A stretch of 52,076 nt of DNA from Phaeodactylibacter luteus (GCF_007993045.1 NZ_VOOR01000037.1:1-52076), one strand, 5' to 3'; counted from the first letter of the stretch, positions 27,096 to 36,426 are shown. Program-made: numbers and translations. Notes: generated by a model from the sequence alone, not told the origin.

Positions 27096-28436
27096 TTAAT
27101 AAGGTTGGCCCGCCAATTGCCGGATGGCTTTTTCGACCTGTTCGAAGGGGAAGCCCTGAGCCGTACGCTCCCATTTTGCACGGATTTCTGGCAGGCATAA
27201 GTTGCCAATGCTGCCTTCGTGCGTATGTTTCACCTCTCGTGGCGGGTCAAAAGTGCCGTTGGCGATCTGCTCGCCTACCAAGCGGTAGGCATCTCGGAAG
27301 GGCAGCCCTTCCAAGACAAGCTGATTGACGGCTTCCACGCTGAATAGGAACCGGTAGCGCTCGTCTTCCAGCAGGCGTTCAGCAGGCTTTGCTTTAGGCA
27401 GGGCATAGGTAAGGATTTGTAGGCACTCTTTGAGTTGTTGGAGAGCCGGGAAAATGGCCTCCTTCAGCAATTGGAAGTCGCGGTGATAGCCAGAGGGCAG
27501 CCCAGCTGTCAGTTGGCTGATTTGTACGGGCAGGGCCTGAAGGCTGTTGCACCGGGCGCGCAGCAGCTCGAACACATCCGGGTTTTTCTTGTGCGGCATA
27601 ATGCTCGACCCGGTCGTCAGCTCATCGGGGAAGGAAAGAAAGGCAAAGTTCTGGCTGACATAAAGCACTACATCTGCGGCTAGCTTCCCTAGGGTTGCTG
27701 CTGTGCCGGCTATGCCATAACTGAGCTGTAGCTCCGATTTCCCCCGGCCCATTTGAGCGTGCACTACGTTATAGCTCAGGTCTTCAAAGCCCAACAGCCG
27801 TGTAGTCAGGGTGCGGTCGAGGGGGAAGGAAGCGCCATAGCCTGCCGCAGAGCCCAGCGGGTTGTGATTGAGGGTATGGTAAATGCTTTGCCAGAGCCGC
27901 AGATCGTCTACCAGGCTTTCCGCGTAAGCGCTGAACCATAGCCCAAAACTGGAAGGCATAGCGGCCTGGTAGTGGGTGTAGCCAGGCAGGAGGACGTCTT
28001 TGTAGGCTGCGGCCTGCCCCAGCAGGGCGTCGAACAAGGCTTTCATCAGCCTGCTGATTTCCGCTACCTCCGCGCGGAAGAACAGCCGCAGGTCTACTAG
28101 TACCTGATCGTTGCGGGAACGGCCAGCGTGGATTTTTTTGCCAGTGTCGCCGAGCTCCCGGGTCAAAAGGTATTCTACCTGAGAGTGGATGTCCTCCATG
28201 CCCGGCTCCACAGTCATGCCTTCCGTTACGGCTATCTGGTAGAGCTTCCGCAGAGCGGCCTGCAGCTGTTGCAGCTCTTCCGCGGCAAGCAGCCCTATGC
28301 TGCACAACATTTCTACATGGGCGAGGGAGCCAAGGATGTCCCAGGGGGCTAGGAAAGTGTCGAGCTCGCGGTCCTGCCCTACGGTAAAGGCTTCTATCTG
28401 CTGGTCGAGGCTGTAGCTTTTTTGCCAGAGTTTCAT
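27096..28436 (-). CDS. argH: Argininosuccinate lyase
   Basis: 446 residues of the fumarase/aspartase superfamily. It splits argininosuccinate into arginine and fumarate, the last step of arginine synthesis. The signature GSSIMPHKKNPDVFE is present, as are HAGRSRNDQV near residue 103 and the TGGLPSGYHRD-like loop (TAGLPSGYHRDFQ). The length is near the family's 460. It is cut off from the other arg genes by the 2.6-kb dehydrogenase-cytochrome gene immediately upstream in the same direction (50-base gap), so it may still be read by the same transcript. Confidence 0.96.
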   Translation of the reverse strand: MKLWQKSYSLDQQIEAFTVGQDRELDTFLAPWDILGSLAHVEMLCSIGLLAAEELQQLQAALRKLYQIAVTEGMTVEPGMEDIHSQVEYLLTRELGDTGKKIHAGRSRNDQVLVDLRLFFRAEVAEISRLMKALFDALLGQAAAYKDVLLPGYTHYQAAMPSSFGLWFSAYAESLVDDLRLWQSIYHTLNHNPLGSAAGYGASFPLDRTLTTRLLGFEDLSYNVVHAQMGRGKSELQLSYGIAGTAATLGKLAADVVLYVSQNFAFLSFPDELTTGSSIMPHKKNPDVFELLRARCNSLQALPVQISQLTAGLPSGYHRDFQLLKEAIFPALQQLKECLQILTYALPKAKPAERLLEDERYRFLFSVEAVNQLVLEGLPFRDAYRLVGEQIANGTFDPPREVKHTHEGSIGNLCLPEIRAKWERTAQGFPFEQVEKAIRQLAGQPY

Positions 28437-28486
28437 CGCTGATTTTTTGTTTTAGTGGTTGGAATAGGAGCCCGGTGCGCCCCTGT

Positions 28487-31099
28487 TTATTGGACAATGA
28501 ACCGCTCCGTAGCCTGCTGTTGCCCATTGCTGAGCTGAAGCAGGTAAGCCCCGGCGGGCAGCCCCTGCAATGCAAAGAAATAACTATGGTCTTCAAATGC
28601 AGCCCGCTGTACCAGCTGGCCGTTCAAGTTGTAGGCTGCGAGCTCGAAAGGGCCTTCCCAGCTGTCAGGCGCGCGCAGGCTTAGCCATTGCGCGGCGGGG
28701 TTGGGGTATAAAACCCAGTGATCGACTTGTCCGGCATCTGCTGGCAGCCCGTCAATCCATTCTGCCAGTTTATCAAGGTAGGCTTCATCAATGATGGAGC
28801 GTGCCAAAGGGGGCATCTGATTGGTGGCAAGGCTAGCGTCTCTGATCCAGATTTCAGATGCGGCATGGTTTCCGGGCTGCACGATGAGCCGTCCTGCCCC
28901 GGAGTTGGCGCTGCGCACGGGCTGGCTCACCATGTTTTGGAGGTACAATGGGGTTTGGAAACGAAAGTCCAGGCTGATTTCCGGAATACCTCCAGGCCGG
29001 TGGCAGGGCGCACAGTTGGCATCGAGGTAGGAGCGTACCCGTAGGCCCAGGCTGGCCTCATCGTCTGTCAGTGCGTAAGATTTAGGATAATCGGCAGGAG
29101 AGGTAAAGGCATGGCCTAGCACCCCAATCTGGCTAAGGTAATCAAGCTGATTGAGGGTCTGCCCAGAAGCAGGGTAGTAGAGATCTCCATTGAGCTGATG
29201 GGTTTTTACCCCAAGCACAAAACCTGCGTTGGCGGTATGGCAGTCAAGGCACTGTGCCCGGCTTGGGAACTCCCAGGTCTGTGTGCCCGCAGGCGCCCCA
29301 TTTTCCCAAAGGGCATAATCTGCTTGAGCGCCGCTTTGCAGCAGTACGGCATCTGTCCCTTCCTCATTCCATTTGTAGGTCAGTCCATAGCCCCTTCCTT
29401 CAGCGCCCAAGATGAAAAAACGGGTTTCGAGGGGGGCAAACGCCTGCGGGCTGCTCCCTACAGGCAGCTCAAAATGCTTGATGAATACGGTGCCTTCCGG
29501 GAAAGCCCAGTCGCCTTTGCGGCTGAACCCAATCTGTTCCTCGGGGGTGTCGTATTGCCCGTCGTTGGGTATAGCGGCCCACCGCTGTTTGCGGGCGCCA
29601 TCTGACCATAAAGGGGCATTAACGGTGTAGGGGAGTATGCCATCTGAGACGCTGCGGGCTGTCAGATCGGTAAAAACGCCTAGGTCAGAAAGCAGCTGTG
29701 GCGGGTCTGCCACCGCCTCTTCTGCGGTGAGCCGTAGGATTTTGCCTGCATCGTCAAACTCGTTGCCCTGCACCGTGACGAGGATGTTCCCGTCGGGCTG
29801 AGGGAACAGGCCTGTGATGCCCGGGTTGTCCGGCAGGCTGAGCCCCAAGCTTTTGACGTTCGCTATAATCAGCTCTTCCGACGTCTCTCCACTGACAGGG
29901 TCGTATTCCAGTGCTTTGATAAACCCTTTGATGTAATCCGCAAAAAGGTATTTGCCGCCGAGGTTGGGGTAAAGTGCGCCCCGGTATATACCGCCACCGA
30001 TGATACAGGGGCCAACTTCCCGGCTGTACTCAAAAAGGGGGGCTTTCTCCTGCCCAATGACTTCCTGCGGCCTGTTGTGGGTTTCTGAGGAGGCAGTGCC
30101 TTCCATAAAAGGCCATTGGAGATTATCGCCCCGCTCAATGATAGAGACTTCTTCCCGCAAGACCTGGCCGACATCGGCTACCCATATTTGCTTGGTGGGG
30201 AGGTCAAAGCTGGTAGAGTAGGGGCTGCGCAGCCCAATGGCAAAAAACTCTTCTAGTGCGCTGCTGTCCGGGCTCTGCCAAGGGTTGTCGTTGGGGATGG
30301 AATAGCCTTGGGAGAAAGTTGGGCCCCAGTCTGGGTCTTCCGGGCCCCATTCTGCTGGCTGCGGCTGCCGGCGTATGGGATGGCTGCGGTCCGGGTTGTT
30401 GTCTACATCAATACGGATCAGCCCGCCAAATAAGCCACGGTCTAAGCGTTGGTTGGAAGCATCTTTATATTGCTGATGGCCTTCGTCGCCCAGTGCCAGG
30501 TAGAGGAAGCCGTCATCGGGGTGGAAAAAGAGCCCGCCCCCATTGTGCCAGGTGCTGCGGTCGTACTGCTGAATGAGCACCTGTTCGCTGCCGGGGCTGA
30601 ACCGCTGAGCCTGCCCGTCCCAGCGGAACCTCGATAGCCTGTTGTACCCTTTTTCGTTCCATGAGTTGGGGTTGGGTTTGTAGCGGTAGAAGACGAAGAT
30701 CTCCTGATGTTCTGGGGCGGTGGGGTCTCCAAAACGGGGATGTAGGGCGATGCTTGTTGTACCGGCCTCCCCGGCTTTGAAGGCGCGGTCTTTGATGTCT
30801 AAGACCAGGGATTGCGTTTGGCTGCTCAGCGACACCCGCCAAACTTCCCCACGTTTGCTGAGCACTAGGAGGTCGTCCGTCCCAGGGAAGGGGATAATTT
30901 GAAGAGGAGAGGGGATAGCCAGCTCGGGCCATGCATCCTCTAGCCCCCATGCCCCGCTTGCTCCGGGCGCGCGTGTTGGGAATATGCCGTTCAAGTAAGG
31001 GCCTACCGGGCCCGGCGGGGCGGGAGGGGCTTGTACCAGGGACAAGGCGGAAAAGGTGAGGAGGAGCAAAAGGGAGAGAAAAGCGATTGGTTTTAGCAT
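28487..31099 (-). CDS. Secreted glucose/sorbosone dehydrogenase-diheme cytochrome c fusion with T9SS tail
   Basis: 870 residues from the ATG at 31099 (signal MLKPIAFLSLLLLLTFSALS); an ATG at 31168 would precede this. Residues 30-470 form a six-bladed quinoprotein-type glucose/sorbosone dehydrogenase domain (ELAIPSPLQIIPFPGTDDLL, STWHNGGGLFFHPDDGFLYL, GLRSPYSTSFDLPTKQIWVADVG in two parts). Residues 480-780 resemble SO2930-type diheme cytochromes: the haem motifs are C617-LDC-H621 and C696-APC-H700. The C terminus is a T9SS type A sorting domain (LYPNPAAQ...PAGAYLLQL). It probably oxidises a sugar or aldose at the cell surface and passes electrons to its own haems. The substrate is unknown. It interrupts the arginine cluster. 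Confidence 0.85.
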   Translation of the reverse strand: MLKPIAFLSLLLLLTFSALSLVQAPPAPPGPVGPYLNGIFPTRAPGASGAWGLEDAWPELAIPSPLQIIPFPGTDDLLVLSKRGEVWRVSLSSQTQSLVLDIKDRAFKAGEAGTTSIALHPRFGDPTAPEHQEIFVFYRYKPNPNSWNEKGYNRLSRFRWDGQAQRFSPGSEQVLIQQYDRSTWHNGGGLFFHPDDGFLYLALGDEGHQQYKDASNQRLDRGLFGGLIRIDVDNNPDRSHPIRRQPQPAEWGPEDPDWGPTFSQGYSIPNDNPWQSPDSSALEEFFAIGLRSPYSTSFDLPTKQIWVADVGQVLREEVSIIERGDNLQWPFMEGTASSETHNRPQEVIGQEKAPLFEYSREVGPCIIGGGIYRGALYPNLGGKYLFADYIKGFIKALEYDPVSGETSEELIIANVKSLGLSLPDNPGITGLFPQPDGNILVTVQGNEFDDAGKILRLTAEEAVADPPQLLSDLGVFTDLTARSVSDGILPYTVNAPLWSDGARKQRWAAIPNDGQYDTPEEQIGFSRKGDWAFPEGTVFIKHFELPVGSSPQAFAPLETRFFILGAEGRGYGLTYKWNEEGTDAVLLQSGAQADYALWENGAPAGTQTWEFPSRAQCLDCHTANAGFVLGVKTHQLNGDLYYPASGQTLNQLDYLSQIGVLGHAFTSPADYPKSYALTDDEASLGLRVRSYLDANCAPCHRPGGIPEISLDFRFQTPLYLQNMVSQPVRSANSGAGRLIVQPGNHAASEIWIRDASLATNQMPPLARSIIDEAYLDKLAEWIDGLPADAGQVDHWVLYPNPAAQWLSLRAPDSWEGPFELAAYNLNGQLVQRAAFEDHSYFFALQGLPAGAYLLQLSNGQQQATERFIVQ

Positions 31100-31187
31100 C
31101 GTACAGGTCTTAATTATGATGAAACAGCGAAAAGCCAGCCCTAGAGGCAGACTTTGTTTTCTGGGCAAAAGGTTGGGGCCTATTGGC

Positions 31188-31356
31188 CTAGTGGCTCAGG
31201 CCATAAATCCTTGACACCCCCAGTTTCGTTATTTTCCGCCTACTCTTCGTTAAAGAACCGCTCCTTTAGCTCTGGCTAAAGCCGCGAACCTTTGCCTTGA
31301 TTAGCCGGAAAACAACTTCAACTTAAGTATCAGAGATTTATGACTTAAGGCACTAG
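31188..31356. repeat. MITE-B, copy 1
   Basis: A 169-bp element with inverted ends: CTAGTGGCTCAGGCCATAAA at the left, TTTATGACTTAAGGCACTAG at the right. The other copy, at 47638-47806, is the same length. Both ends carry CTAG, which may be a 4-bp target duplication as in IS5-type transposition. The right end overlaps argE: its last sense codons and stop (31345-31356) lie in this repeat. Confidence 0.85.
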
Positions 31357-32421
31357 CTTTTTGGCATACTTCTCTAGTAGGGCAATATATCCTTGGATGC
31401 CCTTTTCAATTTCTTCCAACCGGATAAACTCATCGGCCGTATGCGAGCGGGCGGAATCTCCGGGGCCAATTTTTACCGTGGCAAAAGGGCAGAGCGCCTG
31501 ATCAGAGAGGGTGGGAGAGCCAAAAGTGCCCATGCCCATTTCCAGTCCAGCCTGTACCAAAGGGTGGCTTTCGGCTATGCCGCTCGGGTTGAGCCGCAGG
31601 GAGCGGGGGATAAGTATGGATTTGGTATGGATCTGTAGGTACTCCAAGACTTCTGCATTGGTGTAAAGCTCATTGGTGCGCACATCAATGACGTAGTGGC
31701 AGCGGTCGGGCACGACATTATGCTGGCTGCCCGCTTCGATCTGTGTCACGGTCGCTTTGACCGGGCCGAGCAGCCGGCTTACCCGCTCGAATCGGAGCTG
31801 CCGTATCCATTCGATATCCTGTAGCGCCAGGTAAATGGCATTCACCCCTTCGTCCCTTGCTGCATGCCCGGATACCCCTGTCACTTCGGCATCGATGACC
31901 ATCAGGCCGCGTTCAGCGATAGCCAGCTGCATCTGTGTAGGCTCTCCGATAATGCCAAGGCTGATATCGGGCAGCGCTGTCAGTATACTGGCTATGCCAT
32001 TGGGGCCTGATATTTCTTCTTCAGCGGTAGCTGCCAAAATGAGATTGAAGGGCAGCCCTTCTTTTTGGTGGAAGTGCAAAAAAGTGGCGATCAGGCTGAC
32101 GAGGGGCCCGCCGGCGTCGTTGCTGCCCAGGCCGTAAAGCGTGCCACCTTCCATTTCTGGTGAGAAGGGGTCTCTTGTCCAGCCCTTGGCAGGCTTTACG
32201 GTATCGTGGTGGGAGTTGAGCAGCACATAGGGCTTTTCGGGGCTGTGCCCATGGCTGAACGCCCAAACGTTGTGCCCCTTCTGGTGCACCTCCACGCCCT
32301 GGCCGGTCAAAAACTCAGCGATCAGGGCCGCTGTCCTGCCTTCTTCCCGTGACAGGGAGGGTGTGGCAATGAGCGTCTTCAGCAGGGCAATGCTCTGTTC
32401 GGAGAGGGAAGGATGGTTCAT
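31345..32421 (-). CDS. argE: N-acyl-ornithine/citrulline deacylase (M20 peptidase family)
   Basis: 358 residues from the ATG at 32421 (MNHPSLSEQSIALLKTLI); the frame is open 17 codons further but that part looks non-native. M20 metal-binding features are visible: LLNSHHDTV, GLGSNDAGGPL, and the catalytic pair in TAEEEISG; the dimerisation lid follows. In this cluster the substrate should be the N-acetyl or N-succinyl citrulline made by the carbamoyltransferase, not ornithine. The last four sense positions before the stop (KLVP) are encoded in the end of MITE-B copy 1, so the C terminus was altered by an insertion. It follows argB with 47 bases between the stop of argB and this start. Confidence 0.88.
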   Translation of the reverse strand: MNHPSLSEQSIALLKTLIATPSLSREEGRTAALIAEFLTGQGVEVHQKGHNVWAFSHGHSPEKPYVLLNSHHDTVKPAKGWTRDPFSPEMEGGTLYGLGSNDAGGPLVSLIATFLHFHQKEGLPFNLILAATAEEEISGPNGIASILTALPDISLGIIGEPTQMQLAIAERGLMVIDAEVTGVSGHAARDEGVNAIYLALQDIEWIRQLRFERVSRLLGPVKATVTQIEAGSQHNVVPDRCHYVIDVRTNELYTNAEVLEYLQIHTKSILIPRSLRLNPSGIAESHPLVQAGLEMGMGTFGSPTLSDQALCPFATVKIGPGDSARSHTADEFIRLEEIEKGIQGYIALLEKYAKKLVP

Positions 32422-32468
32422 GTGCGCGGGGTTGTTCCTGGGGTGAAAAGATAGGTAAAAAGCATGGG

Positions 32469-33242
32469 TCATAGCCGGATTGTCGTGCCCCCGCCATTGC
32501 GGAGCCCCTCAAGGTCGGCAATGAGGGCTTTGCGGGCACCTGCATTGACGGCCCGGAATGCATTATCTAATTTGGGCAGCATGCCGCCGGCAATAACCCC
32601 GGCCGCCCGGTAGCGGGCATAGCTGTCAGGGCGCAACTCCTGTATCAGGGAATCGGGGCGGCTGAGGTCTTCCATTACACCGGGCTGTTCGAAACAGTAA
32701 AGCAGGTCTACGTGATAATCTGCTGCCAGCCCGGCAGCCAAAACGGCGGCGATAGTATCCGCATTGGTGTTGAGCAGCTGCCCTTGCCCATCGTGGGTAA
32801 TGGCGCAGCAGACCGGGGCGAGCCCGGCCCCGAGGAGGGCCTGCAAAGGGGCTTTTTGTACACTGATCACATCTCCGGCAAAGCCATAGTCTACTGTAGT
32901 GTGCTTGCGTTTTTCGGAAAGGATGATGTTGGCATCTGCCCCGCTCAGCCCTATAGCGTTGGTGCCCATGTGCTGCAGTTGGGCTACAAGGCGCTTGTTC
33001 TCTAGCCCGGCGTACACCATGGTCACCACTTCTAAGGTTGCCGCGTCTGTGAGCCGGCGCCCTTCGTGCATCTGCGGTGCAATGCCCAGCCTGCGGCTGA
33101 TGTCGCTTGCTTTGCGCCCGCCCCCGTGTACCAGGATTTTCTGCCCGGGCATGCCCGTGAAAAATTGGAGGGCAGCGGACAGGGCGGCTTCGTCCTGCAG
33201 TACTGCTCCCCCTATCTTAAGGATGGTCAGTGAATGGCTCAT
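32469..33242 (-). CDS. argB: Acetylglutamate kinase (N-acylglutamate kinase)
   Basis: 257 residues of the amino acid kinase family. It phosphorylates the gamma-carboxyl of N-acylglutamate in the second step of arginine synthesis. The phosphate-binding KIGGAVL, the HGGGRKAS loop, the nucleotide and substrate site NTNADTIAAVLA, and the C-terminal AGVIAGGMLPKL are present. The length matches short ArgB proteins of the E. coli type that lack the N-terminal helix of arginine-inhibited hexamers, so feedback by arginine at this enzyme is doubtful. Only one base separates it from the carbamoyltransferase gene. Confidence 0.94.
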   Translation of the reverse strand: MSHSLTILKIGGAVLQDEAALSAALQFFTGMPGQKILVHGGGRKASDISRRLGIAPQMHEGRRLTDAATLEVVTMVYAGLENKRLVAQLQHMGTNAIGLSGADANIILSEKRKHTTVDYGFAGDVISVQKAPLQALLGAGLAPVCCAITHDGQGQLLNTNADTIAAVLAAGLAADYHVDLLYCFEQPGVMEDLSRPDSLIQELRPDSYARYRAAGVIAGGMLPKLDNAFRAVNAGARKALIADLEGLRNGGGTTIRL

Positions 33243-33243
33243 C

Positions 33244-34197
33244 TCAGTGGTTTTGGGGTTGCAAAAGGGCTTCTATGGCAGCAGCGGCGGCCCAAGTCCG
33301 GTTGTGGCTCTGCTGCAGGTGGAGCGATCTCGGATGATCGATAACCGCATCGGCAATGACCACATTGCGCCGCACCGGGAGGCAATGCATAAAGCGCCCT
33401 TCCCGTGTGAGCGACATCTTCTCCGGGGTGATCATCCACTCCGGGCTGTTGATTTTCACCTGGCCATAATCGTGATAGGAAGACCAGTTCTTTACGTACA
33501 CAAAATCGGCGCCGTCTAAAGCTTTGCGCTGATCGTGCTCCACCGCAGTGCCCTCGTGAAACTCCGGTGCCAGCTCATAGCCTTCCGGGTGGGCCACGGT
33601 CAGGTCCACGTCTGCTACTTTCATCCACTCTATAAAGGAGTTGGCCACAGCCTGTGGCAGGGGTCGTGGGTGAGGTGCCCAGCTTAGCACCACTTTTGGC
33701 CTGTGGGCCGGGCGGTGCTCGGTTATCGTCAGCCAATCAGCCAGGGATTGCAGCGGGTGGCGGATGGCGGATTCCAAGCTCACAACGGGCACAGTAGCAT
33801 AGCGCATGAACTGCTTCAGGATGGCATCCTGGTAGTCGGCCGCCCGGTCTTTGAGGCCGGGGAAAGTACGCACCCCAATGATGTCGGCATATTGGCTGAT
33901 GACAGCTGCTGCCTCTTTGACATGTTCGGCTTTATCGCCATTCATGATATTGCCTTCTTCAAATTCCAATTGCCAGCCTTGTCCAGCGTTGTGCACCATG
34001 ACTTGCATGCCAAGCGAGAAGCCTGCTTTTTGGGTGCTCAGGCGGGTACGCAGGCTGGGGTTGAGAAAAAGTAGGACGAGCGTTTTGTGCCGCCCGATTT
34101 CCAGCAAGGCTTCCGGCGGGAGCTTTTTGAGGGCCAGTGCCCGCTCCATAAGGGCTTGGGGGTCGTCGACATCATGTACGGAAGTAAAATGCTTCAT
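33244..34197 (-). CDS. argF': N-acylornithine carbamoyltransferase (succinyl- or acetyl-ornithine type)
   Basis: 317 residues. Carbamoyl phosphate is bound by FLNPSLRTR and HCLPVRR. The sequence from MVHNAGQGWQLEF to EGNIMNGDKAEHVKEAA and GADFVYVKNWSSY belongs to the acylornithine subfamily, not to ordinary ornithine carbamoyltransferase. Residue 90 in GDKAEH is alanine. By position it corresponds to the residue that is proline in Bacteroides succinylornithine carbamoyltransferase and glutamate in the Xanthomonas acetylornithine enzyme; a small uncharged residue favours the succinyl type. The product feeds the argE deacylase downstream. Confidence 0.9.
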   Translation of the reverse strand: MKHFTSVHDVDDPQALMERALALKKLPPEALLEIGRHKTLVLLFLNPSLRTRLSTQKAGFSLGMQVMVHNAGQGWQLEFEEGNIMNGDKAEHVKEAAAVISQYADIIGVRTFPGLKDRAADYQDAILKQFMRYATVPVVSLESAIRHPLQSLADWLTITEHRPAHRPKVVLSWAPHPRPLPQAVANSFIEWMKVADVDLTVAHPEGYELAPEFHEGTAVEHDQRKALDGADFVYVKNWSSYHDYGQVKINSPEWMITPEKMSLTREGRFMHCLPVRRNVVIADAVIDHPRSLHLQQSHNRTWAAAAAIEALLQPQNH

Positions 34198-34233
34198 GCT
34201 GCGGATTTTATGTAGTGTTAAGGTGCCTGTAGG

Positions 34234-35211
34234 CTAAAATTGACTGGGCTTGAGCCGTAGCCCAGCCGCTTCGTCCAGCCCGAACATCAGGTTCATATTT
34301 TGTACGGCTTGGCCGGAAGCCCCTTTCAAAAGGTTGTCGATCATGCTGATGATCAGCAGGCGGCTGCCGTGCTTTTCCAAGTATAGGACCCCTTTATTGG
34401 TATTGACGACTTGTTTCAAGTCTGGGTTGGAAGGGGATAGGAAAACGAAGGGCGAGCCGGCGTAGAAGGCTTCGTAAAGGTCTCGGGCCTTGTCTGCCCC
34501 CAGATCGGTATAGAGATAGGCTGTAGCAAAGATCCCACGGCTGAAATTCCCTCTCAGGGGGAGGAAGTTCAGTTGATGGGCAAAGCCGGGCTGAAGTTGT
34601 GTGAGGCTTTGGCGGATTTCTGCGAGATGCTGATGGCTGAAAGCTTTGTAGACCGAGAGGTTGTTGTCGCGCCAGCTGAAGTGTGTGGTAGCGCCGGGTG
34701 CCTGCCCTGCCCCGGTTGCCCCTGTAACCGCGTGGATATGGACATCATCCTCCAGCAGCCCATGCCTGGCCAGAGGAAGGAGGGCCAGCTGTATGGCAGT
34801 GGCGAAACATCCGGGGTTGGCAATTCGGTTGGCTTCGCGTATGCGGCTGCGCTGAAGCTCAGGCAAGCCGTACACAAATTCGTGGCTGGGGCTTTCCGCC
34901 CGGAAATCGGTGCTCAGGTCAATGATGCGCACTTCTGGCGGTACCGGTGTAGCTTCTAAGAAAGCTGCGGATTTGCCGTGGCCCATGCAGAGGAAAAGGA
35001 CATCGGCTTTACCGTAATCTCCCTGAGCGGTGAAGTGGAGGAAGGTTTCGCCTATGAGGCTGGTGTGGACCGAGGCGATAGGCTTGCCAGCCTGGCTATT
35101 GCTCTGGACAAAAGCGATGTCCACATCGGGATGGTTGATCAAGATGCGGAGCAGCTCCCCGGCTGTATACCCTGCCCCGCCTATGATGCCTGCATTAATC
35201 ATCCTGTTCAT
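34234..35211 (-). CDS. argC: N-acetyl-gamma-glutamyl-phosphate reductase
   Basis: 325 residues; it reduces N-acylglutamyl phosphate to the semialdehyde with NADPH. It has the Rossmann motif GIIGGAGYTAGEL at residues 8-20 and catalytic C135 in ANPGCFAT. The length is normal. The first ATG (35211) overlaps the end of argG by 17 bases; a second ATG at 35202 (MINAGIIGG) is an equally good start. The partner aminotransferase ArgD is not next to it, although it often sits in this cluster in relatives. Confidence 0.93.
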   Translation of the reverse strand: MNRMINAGIIGGAGYTAGELLRILINHPDVDIAFVQSNSQAGKPIASVHTSLIGETFLHFTAQGDYGKADVLFLCMGHGKSAAFLEATPVPPEVRIIDLSTDFRAESPSHEFVYGLPELQRSRIREANRIANPGCFATAIQLALLPLARHGLLEDDVHIHAVTGATGAGQAPGATTHFSWRDNNLSVYKAFSHQHLAEIRQSLTQLQPGFAHQLNFLPLRGNFSRGIFATAYLYTDLGADKARDLYEAFYAGSPFVFLSPSNPDLKQVVNTNKGVLYLEKHGSRLLIISMIDNLLKGASGQAVQNMNLMFGLDEAAGLRLKPSQF

Positions 35212-36406
35212 TTTTTTGGCTTACGAAATGCTGGATTTTGAGCGCATTGGATAGGATCTTGGTGAAGCCTTTGACATCCTGGCCGCTCCAGGCCTTGTTC
35301 ATTTCTCCGTACTGGCCGAAGCCGCTGTTCATGAGGTCGTAGCCAGACTCAATGCCCAGCAGCTCGAACCGGTAGGGGTGCAGGCGCAGGAATACCTTTC
35401 CGGTAACGGTGCTTTGGGTGTCCTCCAGGAAGCGCTCGATATTGCGCATGACAGGCTCAAGCAGCTGCCCTTCGTGCAGCAGCATGCCGTACCAGTTGGC
35501 CAGTTGTTCTTTCCAATACTGTTGCCATTTGGTCAGGGTGTGTTTTTCCAGGAGGTGGTGTGCTTTGATGATGAGGAGCGGGGCAGCGGCTTCAAACCCA
35601 ACGCGGCCTTTGATCCCGATGATGGTATCTCCAACGTGGGTGTCGCGCCCAATAGCAAAGGGGGCGGCGATTTCCTGTAGGGCTTGTATGGCAGCTACCG
35701 GATGGCTGGCCTTGGCCCCGTTGATGCCCGTCAGCTCGCCTTTTTCGAAGTGGAGGGTTAGGTCTAGCGGGCCTTCAGCAGTGAGCTGACTGGGGTAGGC
35801 CTGTTCAGGCAGGGCCTGATGCGAAGTCAGGGTTTCGGCCCCACCTACGCTCGTGCCCCAAATGCCTTGGTTGATAGAATACTGGGCTTTTTCCCAGGGC
35901 CAGTTCACGCCGTGTTTTTCCAAGAACTCGATTTCCGCCTGCCGGGAAAGCTGCAGATCGCGTATGGGGGTAATGATTTCCAGGTCATTGCCCAGTATTT
36001 CGAAGACGAGGTCAAACCGCACCTGATCGTTGCCCGCACCGGTGCTGCCGTGGGCTACCGCCTGAGCACCGATTTCATTGGCATACTTTACGGTTTCCAA
36101 GGCTTGGAACATGCGCTCCGCGCTTACCGAGAGCGGATAGGTATTGTTGCGCAGTACGTTGCCGAAGATAAGGTATCGGATACACTGCTGATAGTAGGCA
36201 GGCAGGGCGTCTACCGCCCGGTAGGAAGCGGCGCCCAGGTCAAGCGCTTTTTGCTCCAGGGCTTTTAGCTCTTCAGGGCTAAAGCCTCCTGTGTTGACGG
36301 TCAGGGCGTGTACTTCGTACCCTTTCTCGAGGGAGAGGTGCTTGATGCAGAAAGAAGTATCGAGGCCCCCGCTGTATGCGAGGACGACTTGGCGTGGTTG
36401 GCTCAT
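35195..36406 (-). CDS. argG: Argininosuccinate synthase
   Basis: 403 residues from the ATG at 36406 (MSQPRQVVLAYSGGLDTSF), chosen because the ATP-binding P-loop AYSGGLDTS should lie near the N terminus; an upstream ATG at 36520 would add 38 residues that overlap the preceding gene. It joins citrulline and aspartate with ATP. Other family landmarks include VAHGSTGAGNDQVRFD and ITPIRDLQLSR. It lies between the GNAT gene (20-base gap) and argC (overlap), so it is part of one transcription unit. Confidence 0.95.
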   Translation of the reverse strand: MSQPRQVVLAYSGGLDTSFCIKHLSLEKGYEVHALTVNTGGFSPEELKALEQKALDLGAASYRAVDALPAYYQQCIRYLIFGNVLRNNTYPLSVSAERMFQALETVKYANEIGAQAVAHGSTGAGNDQVRFDLVFEILGNDLEIITPIRDLQLSRQAEIEFLEKHGVNWPWEKAQYSINQGIWGTSVGGAETLTSHQALPEQAYPSQLTAEGPLDLTLHFEKGELTGINGAKASHPVAAIQALQEIAAPFAIGRDTHVGDTIIGIKGRVGFEAAAPLLIIKAHHLLEKHTLTKWQQYWKEQLANWYGMLLHEGQLLEPVMRNIERFLEDTQSTVTGKVFLRLHPYRFELLGIESGYDLMNSGFGQYGEMNKAWSGQDVKGFTKILSNALKIQHFVSQKNEQDD

Positions 36407-36426
36407 ATTCGAAAGTTGAAAGTAGT

